Below are positions 46,989-59,700 of a stretch of 64,000 bases of DNA, piece after piece; the first letter of the stretch is position 1, and each line of letters starts with the position of its first letter. This stretch comes from Heliocidaris tuberculata. Lineage: Eukaryota; Echinodermata; Echinoidea; Camarodonta; Echinometridae. The stretch is from the NCBI GenBank assembly GCA_025618425.1, contig CM046844.1, positions 9,591,558-9,655,557 of the forward strand, written 5' to 3'. The notes below the pieces were generated by a model, which ran no database searches, was not told where the DNA came from, and saw only the letters and a program-made list of their open reading frames with translations. Made by a program: the position numbers and the translations under genes.

Positions 46989-47479
46989 GTAAGAAGATGT
47001 TTAGGAAATGACCACTTTTAAATTCACCCTTGAAGATCCCCCCTCCCCCTTTTTGGGGCCACTTTTCAGAGGGTCAAATTGAACTGATTTCTTTGATTTG
47101 AAAATGTTTTTGGCTCCGATCTACCGAGACCACCAGGACAGTATATAGAACACTTCAAATCATGCCTCAGAACTCAACCCATTTAAACAGTTGTGTAAAT
47201 ACTGACTCAATTGCAGGAGCCTGCATCTTTAAATGTTTTAAACAAAAGTATTGTACCATGTATGTGCTGCAAATGCTGTGAATTACCATCAACATCAATA
47301 CCTCCCCTGTCCAAGAAAGAACAAAGTAAAGAAAAAAAAAAAAAGAATTTGTAGATGATTGCATTGAGTTTTACACTTTATTTTCAATCTTGTTTGTGCT
47401 GTACGTCTTCCAGTCCTTCTCACTCTCCTCTTCTTTATTTACTTTTTATTTTATACCTTAACTTGATGTATTTTTCTAG

Positions 47480-47580
47480 GCAAGACCACTGCAAGTGAAA
47501 ACCCTTGTCAACTACACAGCATTACATCCTGAGGAACTTAGCTTCAGAGCAGAAGACATCATTACAGTAGTCGATGTCAA
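47480..47580 (+). CDS. Ack: ACK/TNK-family tyrosine kinase, exon: first half of SH3 domain
   Basis: This exon is 101 nt, phase 0 to 2 (33 codons plus AA). The acceptor is TTTTTCTAG and the donor GTCAA|GTAAGT. It reads ARPLQVKTLVNYTALHPEEL and then SFRAEDIITVVDV, an SH3 N-terminal half in which LVNYTA is the ALYDY-like strand and ELSFRAEDIITVV is the diverging turn. An SH3 placed immediately C-terminal to the kinase domain is the hallmark of ACK/TNK kinases, the reverse of Src-type order. Three tandem MITE copies begin about 80 bp after the donor. Confidence 0.93.
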
Positions 47581-47658
47581 GTAAGTTGTGTCAGTGACTT
47601 CATCTTGCGTGTATTCTATCATTCAGTGTGTAAAATCTATCTTTGTTTTTGCATTTCA

Positions 47659-48096
47659 GGGCCCCGTTTCATGAAACTTGCTTTCACTGACACTTTACAA
47701 TAACTTATAAGCTACTGAAATCCTTGCATCTGATTGGCTGAGAGCAAATTTGTCAGGAAAAATCACTGACAAGACACTTGATGAAGCTCCCTCCAGATAG
47801 AGTACTGGGCCCTGTTTCATTAAACTTGTCATCAATGACATGTTGCAATAACTGTTATAAGCTACTGAAATCCTTGCATCTGATTGGCTTAGAGCAAATT
47901 TGTCAGTAAAAATCACTGACAAGACACTTGATGAAACACCCCCCAGGTAGAGTACTGGGCCCTGTTTCATAAAACTTGTCATCAATGACATGTTGCAATA
48001 ACTGTTACAAGCTATTGAAATCCTTCCATCTGATTGGCTGTGAGCAAATTTGTCGGTAAAAGTCACCGACAAGACACTTGATGAAACGCCCCCCAG
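47659..48096. repeat. Three head-to-tail MITE copies, 148-150-bp period
   Basis: GGGCCC(C/T)GTTTCAT starts lie at 47659, 47807 and 47957. Each unit contains GCATCTGATTGGCT-type and AAAAATCACTGACAAGACAC blocks and ends with ATGAAACGCCCCCCAGG or a variant. Copies 2 and 3 are closest to each other. The 150-bp period keeps one minus-strand frame open through all three. Confidence 0.9.
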
Positions 48097-51000
48097 GTAC
48101 AGTTCTATGGTATTCAAGGGTTAGCCTTTTGACTACTGAATTTTCTAATCCCTGCAGGCTTAGTACAGGGCCCATCCTGTTCCTGTGGGCAACGGGTTAA
48201 TAGATTAACTGCATGCTCTGTAGCATTACTGTCAAATACGATGAAACAATTTCTTTCTGCTGTGATGGCTCTCAACAGTTTCATTGTTTGCATTTCTCAT
48301 CATCACCTAAGATACATTTTAAGCTTTAGTTCATATACTGAAATATATACATACATATATGCAAGATTGGCGGTAACAATTTATCCTGCACGTTTTTCTG
48401 AGGTTTTCACAGGGAATCATAACAAGTCACTTCTTTCATTTTACATGTAGGTCAAAGATTTTCCTGAACCATGAAAACATCCTACAAAATTTCTAAGATT
48501 TTTTTCTTCTTCAGGGAATTGATATGAGTCGCTTATTTTATTTCTTATTCAGGTCAAAAATTCCCTGATCCACATACATGTAAACATCCTCTTGATACCA
48601 TGATAGTTATACTGTTATCTGTGTAGATATCTATCATATCCTTTCTTGTATGTAGACACCCATCCGGGTAATAAAGGATCTTAAAGGAAGTCATATATTG
48701 AAGTTTTCAATTTTCAGAAATTCAAGAAAAAAAAATCAAACAAACCCAGAGATGCCTTATAACATTTTTTCATTTTTAATACGAGATGAAATAGCAAGTC
48801 AAAGTAGTAGAAAGGCCAAATTTACAGAAAGAGACCAGATTCTGCTAATTGTAGGAAACATTGATAGTCATACCTACATATATGTGTATTTGACAAATTA
48901 CCATGATAATGCCACTACATGTACATGTATGTGTTGCAATTACAGACTAGTGCTACAATCTTTAAAGGGGTTATTTCTTCTCTTCATCTCTCACTTACGT
49001 GAAAACTTGACATTGTTGTGTTTTTGCAGATTGCAAAACAGTCCTACAATCTTTAAACTTGCTGTTTTCTTCAAAGCATCATTTCCTTCTCGTCATATCA
49101 CATAATTTATGTAACACTTGCTTTTTTTTAAAGATATCGCTGCCACACCACATCCTGTGTATATTATGTCCTTTTCTGTAATAATGAGTCGGCCCTGCCG
49201 TATTCTACCCCTTTCTGTGGTAGGAGGGTTAGCAAGTCTTTATCTTCCTTAGGAAGAGGAAATGGATAAGGGGAAAAAGTGCATTCTGCCGAAAAAGCAA
49301 TATGGAGGAGAGCTATCTGTGTAGCTTAATCTAGAGTTGCAGAGTGATCAGGTTTTTTAATTGTTGGAAGATTGGTCTAGAAGTACACATTGGAGCAGTT
49401 CCAGGGTGAAGATTTCAGAGCTCAGCTGCTACATTACAGTGTAAAGTATCGTTCACATACAGCACAGTAAACTACCTCCAAAAGAAATCTGCTGCTGCAA
49501 GATAGAGTGACATAAGGGTAAAGCGCTTCGCATTTTAATATCCGATAACACACAGATAAGTGAGTCCGTTTAGCTGCCTTTGTTGTGTGCATCTATTTTT
49601 TTTGTCGCCATCACCCGCCATTCATTTACCGGTAAACTGGTTTAATTTTTCCGCATATGTTTTTTAAAGGTGGTTTACCGCTTTATGTGTGAAGGAGGCT
49701 TAAGGAGTGGAGTCGTTCTGGGTTTGTAACATGAACGGACCTCCTACTGGTATCCATTACAGGACGTAGGAACTTGATGTACATGTAGGCTTGTCTATCA
49801 GGTCCAAGCTGGCTTGTGTGTTAGTAGTGAAGAGCGGGATCCTGACAGACCTACATACACGTGCTTGCTCCGTCTGTCTGTCTGCCTGTCAAGTTGGTCC
49901 CATAATCTCCTAAAGATTTTCAGTGGGTGGGGAGACTTTACGTGATCTGATCTAGTTTGGGAGAGAAAAGCAAGAAGAAATGAAGCGATTGCTGGGAATT
50001 TTTTGGTAAAGGCTTACATAGCTTTGGTGTGAGACTGATTTTGAGAAGTGTTAACGAATGCAGCTGTTTTTATAGTCTCTATGGGAGCGTGATAACTTTG
50101 CTGTGTCTTCACAAGAATGTAAGTACATGTAGCAGTTAATGATTTGAGGAGTTTATTTTGCCAGAGAACCTCAGAACTCACTACAGAAGTGTGCTGCTTC
50201 AAATTGCTAGAAGACCTATGAACTCTCTACATAAGTATATTGCATCAAATTGCTTTGCTACACAAACCTTTGGAAGTTGATTCATATGTATTTTTTGGAA
50301 ATATTCTATGCTTTGTCTATTAAATAGTAAGAGTCCTTCTGTTGAGTGAGGTTTTGCCTTGATTGAAGGCTGAACTATCAAGAACGTCTGCATGCCATTA
50401 GTTGGATTGTTTTCTCATCAACTCGTGAGAGATCAAAGTCAGCTGATTACCAAAATAAGTACAACACCAACTAAATCAGCGAGGCTGAAGACTGGTTTTG
50501 GAAGGTCATATTGTTTTTATAGACTGGTATGGCTAAAGGTACTTAATGAATTACATGCCACATCATACTCTCATTATAGATTTTTGTTTGTTTTGATATG
50601 ATGCCTCATTAGGATAAGTCGACTGTTGGACAGAGATTTTGGTACGGACGTGATAACCGCATGTTCCCAAGTCTAGAACCTGAAATTATTGGACAGCATA
50701 AATCCGTCTGTCCTTGGTCATTGTACTTAAATTAGCACTTCCTCTTATTCTTGTTTTACCGTCTCCTGCAAGTCATATTGGACTATGGAATAAAGAGGTG
50801 CTTTTATTATAGTCGCTGTCATTTCTGCATATTCATACCTAGTGTATGGTTGAGTTTTACTTTCAGGTGACCAGATGTCCTCATGAGGACATTGTCCTCT
50901 ATATCCAGTTGTTGTCTCTTGTAAGTTTCAATACCTTGAGAGTCTCAGTGATGTGTCAACTACTCGGCAAATGTGAGTGATTTTCCAACTATGGGACTTT

Positions 51001-52390
51001 GAGGATGTGTTTTGTCATAAAACATAAGGGATTCAACTAATTTTGATCATTGAATGGACAAACACTGAAACTGAATTCTACTAGAAGTTCAAGGTTTATA
51101 GCAAGGATCTTAACTTTATCCGAGAGTACTACAGCCTTCGTTTGGGCGAAGTCGGCCGTCGAACACAAGGGCATCGAACTGAGTTGTGAAATGAGTGTTA
51201 TATCAACAGGCCTTCTGTTTTTGCTTCGTCTGTGATCAGAGCGCTTGTGTTAATTCAGCTATTTTGGGAAAGAAAGGAGTGACGTGATTATTAACGTGGA
51301 TTATTCATTATGTATGAGATTAATGCAAATAGGTAAGGAAGAATCCGTGTTTCATCATCCGTTTTTGTTCTTCATCACACAGATTACGCAAACAGGAGTT
51401 AGTTTGCTAGGCAGCTTATTAATTCCTCTATCCTTTTCTTTCAGCATTCGTCGGCTTCTTGAGACAGACTTTTTAGTGTAGAGGGGTAGAGTATTTAAGG
51501 CGTGTACGTGTAATGCTGATAGCAGGGTGGAGATCGAATGCTTTATTGATATAGAGATCCGTACACTGTGTGACCTCTAATGCCTAATCCATTGACTTTA
51601 AGAGATTACTTGCAATCTGGCCATGTAAAGCTTCAAGGATACTTTTTGATTTCTTGGTTATTTGACAAAGGAAGTGAACAACTTTGTTTTGTAGTGCTGG
51701 TCGGATTTTATTCGCTGTACTATTGAAAAGTGGATCCACTATCGATTATATTTTGAATGACACAGATGTTACATTGTCTCCATGGTTTCTTTGTGGTTGG
51801 TATTCTTCAATATGATTATGTTTTGTGAACTAAGAGTAGAGTGAAAAATCACCATTTTTTTCATGCAGGTTGTCAGTGGACTCCACTATCAGAGGGGGAT
51901 ACTCCTTTGTATTGGTGAAATGATTCAACTTCCAACTTTGTTTTTCTTTGTGGAGCCAATTATTTCATCATTGGCTCTATAAAGATGAACAAAGTTCAGA
52001 TTTTTCAGTCGTATTACTATTAAAGCAAGGAATATATTTTTGGGTACCATGGAATATAATCAGTAACCAGAAATGAAACCCTCAAATTTGTTGCATGATA
52101 AATCATGTCTTTTGCATTAAAACTCTGAAACTTGCTTTGATACACAGGGATTGCATTTTGTCAAGACATCATTTCTGTTCAGTGGTGCCCATGTGAAATG
52201 CCTACCAATTAGAGCCTAATGGGCATGGATGAAGAAATCCAACTATTTTCTTTTCATTGGATGACCAAACAATCTTGACTGAATCATTGAGGTTTGATGT
52301 CTACTTTAGCTGACTGCTAAGAAAGAAAGTTGATGCCTGTAGATTCGCAAGCAGTGAATGTTTAACTTTGAGTCTTCTCTGAGGGATGTG

Positions 52391-52576
52391 GGCATCGTTT
52401 CATCAAACCGTCATACATGTAAGTGCAAGTCTGCCGACATCCCATTGAAATGCGTGCCGTAATAATCAACACATTGCTTGTGGGTATCTTCGGCAAAACA
52501 GGACGATTTTTTAATACCCGCGTTTTAATGGGATGTCGGCAAACTTGTACTTATGACAGTTTGATGAAATGCTGCC
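52391..52576. mobile_element. Palindromic MITE with GGCATCGTTTCATCAAAC ends
   Basis: The 186-bp element has arms containing GCCGACATCCCATTGAAATG and CGTTTTAATGGGATGTCGGC, and right end GTTTGATGAAATGCTGCC. It is non-coding. Confidence 0.75.
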
Positions 52577-53023
52577 TTGGTTGATTACAGGATTAAAGCT
52601 TTTATACCAAAGGGCACTTGCACGTTGACTTGGTTTTGAACCCTGGACCTGTGAGCAGTGAAAAAAATAAGCAGGGGCTAAGGGCGCTTAGCCCCCGAAA
52701 CTGTTGAAAAAGCCCGAGTAAATGAAAAAATGGCCACCGTCAAATAATATTTCTGCCCGTGGCTCGTAGTGAACTAAAATCTCTGAACACAGTAGGTGGA
52801 CTTCCAAGCAGCCCACACAAAAGAAATTTTAATTTTTTCCACTGCCTGTGAGTTTATGAGACCACTGATGTGCCATTGAGCCATCTTGCCTATCTTAAAG
52901 TAGAATTGTCTATAGGATATGAGGATGTTATGAAGGAAGGAAGGAAAAGGAAAGTGGTTTTTAATACCAGAGGAAACTAGACTCCTGGGCTTGCAGTGTT
53001 TACAACAGGATGAAGGAATCAAC

Positions 53024-53107
53024 ATATCGTTTGCTGAGAGTCAGAAGGGCTGTAACCCTATACCTTTACATAGAGATAACGCCCTTCTGACTCTCAACAG
53101 TCGATAT
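53024..53107. repeat. Hairpin with GAGAGTCAGAAGGGC arms
   Basis: GCTGAGAGTCAGAAGGGC (53033-53050) pairs with GCCCTTCTGACTCTCAACAG (53081-53100), and the outer TATCG/CGATA pair matches too. The loop is ~30 bases. It may be a minimal MITE or simply a structured RNA segment; no copy was seen elsewhere in the window. Confidence 0.6.
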
Positions 53108-53780
53108 CTTGTGGTGAAACCTTTGTTATCTTGTCTGCCAAGAATAACATCCATGTGAGGACAGACCTGCTACATGGGAAACCACAGCACCGTGGCACGC
53201 GTTCCATGTTCTGCAAGACGTTGTTGACTCACTTTGCTAAGTTTACCTCCAGACGTGATGTCGTGTAGCATCACAGGGTGTCGATATCTTGGCATGATAT
53301 GACACTACTTACGTTAATGACTTCAGTGCTGTTATATATGGACTTGACTAGACCGGACAGGGAATGCATGTTATTGGTACCTTAGGGTTTTTACACCTGT
53401 CTGTCACTCACACTTATATTCAATGTCTCAGGATTTGTGATTTGAACACTTTCTGGTTTTTGGTTTTGGGGACTTTGTCTTGGAAGATGCAGTAATTGTG
53501 TAAGATACATGGAGTGTTTCAAATATGAGAATTTCAAATACATGTGATTTTGTTTTATTAATTGTGATGTTGAGTGTTTTCTTCTGATCACACATATATG
53601 AGATGCATTAAGTTCTCCATATGTAAGTTTATCCAAACCTCTTTTTCATTAGACATCTGAAATGACAATGAAATACATGTACATGTACAATTGAATAGGT
53701 ATAGTTGTTGTGTAAACACTATTTTCTTTGTTTTTGACTTACACATATATTTCTCCTTGTTTTCATTGTCTTAACTTCAG

Positions 53781-53930
53781 TGATGACACTGGTGTGTGGA
53801 AGGGCATAAACCCAATGGGAAAGATTGGCTACTTCCAGAGGGTTGATACGGTTGCCCTCGGCAACAGTCAGATGGGAAAGCTCAAGAGATGGAGGAGTGG
53901 CAGGTCATCCAAAACAGAAAACAGGAGAAG
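53781..53930 (+). CDS. Ack: ACK/TNK-family tyrosine kinase, exon: second half of SH3 domain and basic tail
   Basis: This exon is 150 nt (1 nt, 49 codons, then AG). The acceptor is TTAACTTCAG and the donor AGAAG|GTAGGA. The split Asn codon is completed across a 6.2-kb intron. It reads DDTGVWKGINPMGKIGYFQR and then VDTVALG. VWKG supplies the SH3 tryptophan and GKIGYF the G-x-F/Y-P-like strand; the WKG form resembles TNK1 more than the WW of TNK2. A strongly basic stretch follows (KLKRWRSGRSSKTENRR), possibly a localisation or membrane-binding segment; that role is a guess. Confidence 0.92.
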
Positions 53931-55441
53931 GTAGGAGAAAATCTTCTAATAAGAAATAGACATCACTGTCTAATAATCAGTGAGCTGAATATGTAATGAG
54001 TTACAAACACTTTTTTTTTAATTGGTGCAGTATACACATGCACGTTGTATGTTGTGACAGTATTGCATGTAAGGTATCAATAGGTACTGAATGGCGGGAT
54101 AGTGTGTGTGTGTGTTTAATTGTGAAAAATATTTTGTACACTGTCCTGGCTTGATATTGCTGCACAATTTGTATGGGTGTTTCTTAGACAGTTGTGGCAT
54201 GATCATTCAAGCTGTTTGGAGTTTGAGTTCTACATTTTCTAGAAATATATTTTAAGACATTTTAGGGATATATTTGATACCATGATATCATGAATATACC
54301 TCATGCTTATTTATTTACCTGTCATTTATATTTACTTCAGATACACAATATCCTATATCAGGTCATTCTGTACATTACAGGTCATCTTTTATACAAGTTG
54401 ATTTACCATATATACCATTTTATTTCTTACCATATTTTAAATATTCATTTTATGATTTTAAGTTCATAGATCTATATACTCTCTTCTTTTTACATATTCA
54501 AAGAATTGAAAGGAAAATATCGAATTGATAGGAGATCAAAATTTCACCTAGAAACTGATACATAAATGAGAGGGAAATAGGTTTTTCAGTGCTATTGCTT
54601 ACTAATGGTAACTTTTGATAGTAGTGTTCTAAAATCGTGAACCTAATCCAAACAAAAATATTGAAATGCATAGAAAAAATGAATTGAAATGAAATTTTGT
54701 TTTTGGCTAAAAACTAACAATAAGACTTTTAGCTTGTCTTAGCATAACGATCTAGCTACTTATTAGGATGTTGCTTCTTCCCCCACTCATTGCGAAATAT
54801 GAAGCCAATTAGTCATTTGTTGTCAACCACTCATTCAAATGACATCATCTAAACAAAACAAGCCAAAACAAAGAATATGAAATAATATTTTGAGGATTGC
54901 TATTGATTCAGTTGCAGATTAACAAATACACAGTTTGCATTATAATTGGGATGTGGTTTTAGAGGTCTCACATCCTACATTGTATTTTGATGTTTTGAAA
55001 TGATGATTGGAATATTTCATGCATGGGGAATCAGGTATACCAACGTGGGATGATCTTATAAACAGTTCTCTTGCACAATCTGTGTACGTGTGTTCATGCA
55101 TGGTTACACAGGAGGGTCACTACCGTGTCAATGCCCTATAAGAGAGTGATACAGAATAGTATTTTGGATTTTCCCTGCCGGAAGTTTAGGAAATTAATAT
55201 TTTTTTTGCATATACAAAAACCTTTCCCCCCTCTGATGAAAAATGTATTTTAAAGCCAGTGAGTGAAATGTCACAGTGTTGTTCACTTCAATATGCACAA
55301 GTAGACACTTTACTTGGATTATGTTTAATTAATTTGGTAGTTGAGTTTTATTTTTGGGAAAGGGACCTTTATTGTTTTCAAAGCATTTTTTTTTTTTTAA
55401 TTTGCCATAGTATATAATTTATTCATGAAACCATTTTGCAG
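53931..55441 (+). other. Intron of the kinase gene (1.5 kb)
   Basis: It runs from GTAGGA to TTTTGCAG. It is AT-rich, with a short (GT)n run near 54103-54115. I see no repeat family or open frame of note. Confidence 0.55.
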
Positions 55442-55477
55442 CATATTGTATGCATCACAGAGACCTAAACGACAGAG
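55442..55477 (+). CDS. Ack: Probable ACK micro-exon (36 nt) after the SH3 domain
   Basis: This is a 36-nt segment between a CATTTTGCAG acceptor and a GACAGAG|GTAAGAGA donor. Its phase (1 nt, 11 codons, 2 nt) exactly continues the previous exon, giving Ser followed by ILYASQRPKRQ and an open final codon. The basic composition matches the tail before it. The frame fit and strong donor support it, but such a short segment can fit by chance, and I know no counterpart in vertebrate ACK. It may be alternatively spliced. No following exon could be identified in the rest of the window. Confidence 0.5.
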
Positions 55478-57384
55478 GTAAGAGATCAGACAAGATGCAC
55501 AGTTTAGCACTTTATTTTGATATCATGCTTAACATTTCATTTATGCATTACCTTTTGTAAATCATATTAAAAAAACATTAAATTTTCTCAATCATGATAT
55601 TCCAGTGGAAGTATTTTTAACCACTCGCTGCATGGGGCTAATTTCTTCTTTGCTTACTTTCGAAAGGCACATCACTTTCCTGAAAGGATTTGAGATGAAA
55701 TCATGCAAAAATCACTACATTTCACCTCTATGCCATCACTTTAATAAGAGGCTTCTTTTATTAAAATATGTAATGTTTTTTTTTATTTTGGATTTCCAAA
55801 TTTCTCTTGAGGGTTTTACTTCTTTCTTTTTTTTTGCATGGTTTGTTTTTGGCTTGTTTTCTAGCATCTTGTGCATCTCTTTTCAGCACAATCTTGCACG
55901 CTTTTATTTTTTGCAATGTGCACTAGTATTCACAATATTTGAAGGCAAGGTAAAGCATTCTGAAATGTCAGGACATTATAAATTGGATTATGTTTTGGGG
56001 GTCCTATTCTTTGAAAAGGAGATGCACTTAGCATCAGCATCAGAATGTGGAAAACTAGATTCTTGGAAGATATAATTGACCTGACTGAAACTATACTTTG
56101 CCTTTGTTAGAGATTTTACACGTTGAAAGGGTTCTAATCCTGTAGTACTAAAGTGACTGCTCTTAGTTCAGTCATCTAAAGTGAGTCAAGTATGTGTGTG
56201 AGTTGCTGTGAAGATTTTTTTCCTGAAATTGGGTGTAGTTAGCCTAATGTAATGAGTTCACTTCCAAAACACACAATATCCATTTTCTTTTGATATTTAT
56301 TTTGAGTTGTAGCCTTACCTCAGCATATAACCCCCTCGTGGAGTGTTTTGCTAATTTGCTCTCATGCTCCTGTATTTCTGAATGGGAATACTTTTTTTCC
56401 TTTCATAAATGTGTGAATGCACATCTGCAAACCATTGCACAGGAAATCTTGTCCCTTCACATACATGTACGTGTACAAATATTGCCTTTACACTTGCAGG
56501 ACTCTTTTCTGATCCTTACGTATTTCATTGCTATTATCCCTTTGATATTTACACTCTCCGTCCTGGTTTTCTCTGACCTAATATATGTATTGTTTTATTC
56601 CCATCCTTTTCATAATTGAGACCCAAAGGGATTTATTGTTGTAATTTGTTTAAAAGAGTATTTACTTCAAGTGTTATATACTCTGAAAAAGAAAATTAAT
56701 TCACCTCTGCACTGCTTACAATTTTATCACAGCACCCACAGCTTTTTGAGTCTCCTTTAATTTACATAATTTAAGTTTACATCATTTTATTAATTTTCTC
56801 AATCTTTTTACTCTTTTCTTTCTTTTTCTTGATATTGAAAATTTCTTTTTCCTTTTCATTATTGTCATGTTTTTTTTTCTTCATCTGTGCTATTTTTCTT
56901 CATTGTCTTTTTTCTTGTGTGAAATCAATTTCATTTTGTGTGTTATTTTAATTATTTCAAAAAATTTTAATTAGCTTTTTTATACTCTATTTTTGATTTG
57001 GTTATTTATACAATATTCCTCATGAAATTGTGTTCCTTATTTACATCGATCTTTAAAGTGACTAAAACTTCATTGTAATATTTGGGTGAGCGTCGAAAAG
57101 GGGCTTGGAGATAGTATGTAAAAGTTGTTTGTTGTATTACAGATAAATGCATTAGGAAGAAAATCCCATGTCATGATAAGCATCATGATTCTCATACAGT
57201 ACACACTATGAACAGTCCCTTTATGTGTATGTGCATTTATAACTTCAGATGATAAGCTATACTTCCAGGTACAAGTCTTGCCTAAGATATATGTGAAGGC
57301 ATTTGAAAGCTTACGTAGATCTAGCATCCCTTGTGAGTACACCCCTGTTAGGGTGCAGGATGTACCTGTCTGATACCACCATGT

Positions 57385-57790
57385 CACGTAATGTCTGCTA
57401 GAGAGGGGCATAAAAGGGGTGTGTGTGTGTTGGGGGGGGGGGGGGGGTCGGCAGGTGGGAGGGGGACAGGGATCTATACAACCATGTCATATACACAATG
57501 TCTGGAAGAGAGGGGTGTAGAAGGGTCTGGGGGAGGGAGGGAGGTCTGTTACCCCCATGGCACATACTGTCTGTATCTGTATCTGTCTATACAACCATGT
57601 CATATACACAATGTCTGGAAGAGAGGGGTGTAGAAGGGTCCAGGGGAGGGGGGGGGGGGTCTGTTACCACCATGGCACATACTGTCTGCTACAGAGCAGC
57701 AAAACAGGGTGTGTTGGGGGGGGGGGCAGGGGTCTGATACCACCATGTCGTGCTGTCTGCTCGAGAGGGGCATAGAAGGGTGGGGGTAGG
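57385..57790. repeat. G-rich minisatellite with poly-G runs
   Basis: Units built on ACCATGTC(A)...TGTCTG(C/G)...GAGAGGGG(T/C)(G/A)TA(G/A)AAGGG recur at about 57378, 57482, 57594 and 57741. G runs of 10-15 lie between them (for example 57432-57447, 57647-57658, 57716-57726). Similar TACC(A/C)CCATGGCACATACTGT words recur at 57550 and 57666. Confidence 0.85.
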
Positions 57791-58515
57791 AGAAGGAGGA
57801 GAGAGAGAAGAGGAACTGGGTTTAGACAATGAAAGATAGGGAGGGGCAAAATACTTTCTTGAGAGAAGTGATGAAAAAGAATTTACGTATATGTGCTTGA
57901 AGAGAGAAAATAAGGAGTTTGGGGTGGGGTGAAGAACAGTTTATATTTGCTTTTTTTTTGGGGGGGGGTACCACAAGGATAGTTTTCTTGGCAGGGTAGG
58001 AAGAATTATGGGATTGATTTTTCAGGTATCAGAAGGAAACACCTTACATGCTATTGCTACCTGATTATGAGATCTAGGGTGTCTTTTGCGATGTTAAGGA
58101 TATACCTGGTTTTGACCCTATGTGACATGTGGACCTACATATGCACTGGCCTGTCATGCAAGCTAGTTGTTACCTTACTTCTCTTATTGTTTTTCCCTTC
58201 TAAATACTCCATTGTCAGTTCACCATTTCAAAGATGATCAACATGTATTGCATGTGGGATGATTCTCCCATTTCCATTTGTTCGACATATCACCTGTTAA
58301 TTAGTACCAGTAGCAAAGGACCGTTGATGACCCTTTGAGATAGATGATTGCTCTACCATCTGCTAGTGTTTTTCCCTTTGGTACATTCCCCTGACGAGTC
58401 ACCCCAAAAACGTTGGTTGAGACATATACACCAGTTCCGTGATATAGGATGTGAGGAGGTGCGCAATGCATCTCTTTTCTTTTCATTTTGTGTGATTCTC
58501 CCTGGCTTGAGTATC

Positions 58516-58816
58516 TTAAAGGGAAAGTTCACCCTGATATTAATTTGGTTTGAAAAGAAGGAGAACAATTAGAGAAACAGATGAATGGACGTTCGAGCAA
58601 AATCTGACAAGAAATAAGAAAGTTATGAATATTTGAAGTTGTAATCAATCAAACACAAATTGACAACTCCATGACGAGCTCCTCTCCCATTTGCTCCATA
58701 CACAAAAATTCATAAATTTTCATTTTCTTTGTTTTTGATGATAAGTGAAGTGTTAATATCTAGGGTGCATGTATGATAAAATATTTTCTTTTTATTAGGG
58801 CGGACTTTCCCTTTAA
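58516..58816. mobile_element. 301-bp palindromic MITE, TTAAAGGG family
   Basis: The ends are TTAAAGGGAAAGTTCACCCT and GGGCGGACTTTCCCTTTAA. The left half (GACAAGAAATAAGAAAGTTA) matches other members; most of the right arm is shortened. Confidence 0.75.
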
Positions 58817-59287
58817 GGAGAACTGCCATGATTCTCCACCTATATAGACAAGGACCATTCTCAAAAGAAAGAAATAATATTCATTAGCTTGAAAAGAGAT
58901 TTTCAATACCCAATTTGATATGTGTGTGTGTGTCAGTGTGTGTATTCATAGTCAAATTTTACATAAAGCATATCAAAGATTCTTCAAAGTTGATATGAAA
59001 TATGAATATTTTGATACATTTACATGATAAAGGAAACAGGCACAGGATAAAGAAATGTGGCAATGAATGGGAATGTATCAACGATTTTTCAAAAAATGTA
59101 TTATTAAATCGGGACAAAAATAGAGCTGCTTGCAAGTCATCTTTTTCTCTATATAGATTCCGTATTCATTTTTCTTTTTTGATGGGTAGAATGAATAATG
59201 TTGAGTCTGGATGTTCAGTCTGACAAAAAGAATGATTGGAAGTGATTCATAACAGGCTTTCCTTCTCTATTAAATCTTTCCTCAGAG

Positions 59288-59700
59288 TTAAAGGTAAATC
59301 ATAAAACGTGTTTGAAATGAACTCTGTGACATATCTTGCGAACTTCTCTCCCATTTGCCCTGTACTAAGAAATCATAAATTTGCAGCTTCTCTTAAGAAA
59401 ATATTCAGTCATACATATAATCATGGCACATATGCTTTATACAAAATCTGTATGAAACATATATTCCTTTACCAGTAACTAAGAATATGAAAATTTCAGA
59501 AATTTTCTGTACTGAGCGAATGGGAGAGCTGGCAAGATACATCATGGAGTTGCCAATTTGTGTTTGATAGACTACAACTTCAAAAATCCATAACTTTCTT
59601 ATTTCTTAACGGATTTTGCTCAAACTTTCACTAATCTGTTCCTCTTATTTTTCTGATTTTATTAAAATCAACTAAATTCCTGGGTGGACTTCCCCTTTAA
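59288..59700. mobile_element. Palindromic MITE, TTAAAGGG family
   Basis: It starts TTAAAGGTAAATC and ends GGGTGGACTTCCCCTTTAA. It shares CATAACTTTCTTATTTCTTA, TGGAGTTGCCAATTTGTGTT and TCTCCCATTTGC with the copy 500 bp upstream, in inverted order. Its left arm is truncated. Confidence 0.65.

Larger units (their letters stand above)
47581..53780 (+). other. Intron of the kinase gene (6.2 kb) splitting the SH3 domain
   Basis: It runs from GTAAGT to ACTTCAG. It holds three tandem MITE copies (47659-48096), an imperfect ~104-bp duplication (about 48412-48592), a palindromic element (52391-52576) and a hairpin (53024-53107). The middle, 48600-52390, looks unique and AT-rich, with nothing I can name. 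Confidence 0.75.

Noticed and set aside
47695..48117. 140-codon minus frame with three internal repeats
   Set aside because: Produced by three in-phase tandem MITE copies; the same MITE occurs elsewhere as non-coding palindromes.
55605..56075. 156-codon + frame rich in Phe and Leu
   Set aside because: T-rich intronic sequence, no family resemblance, no plausible splice phase with the kinase.
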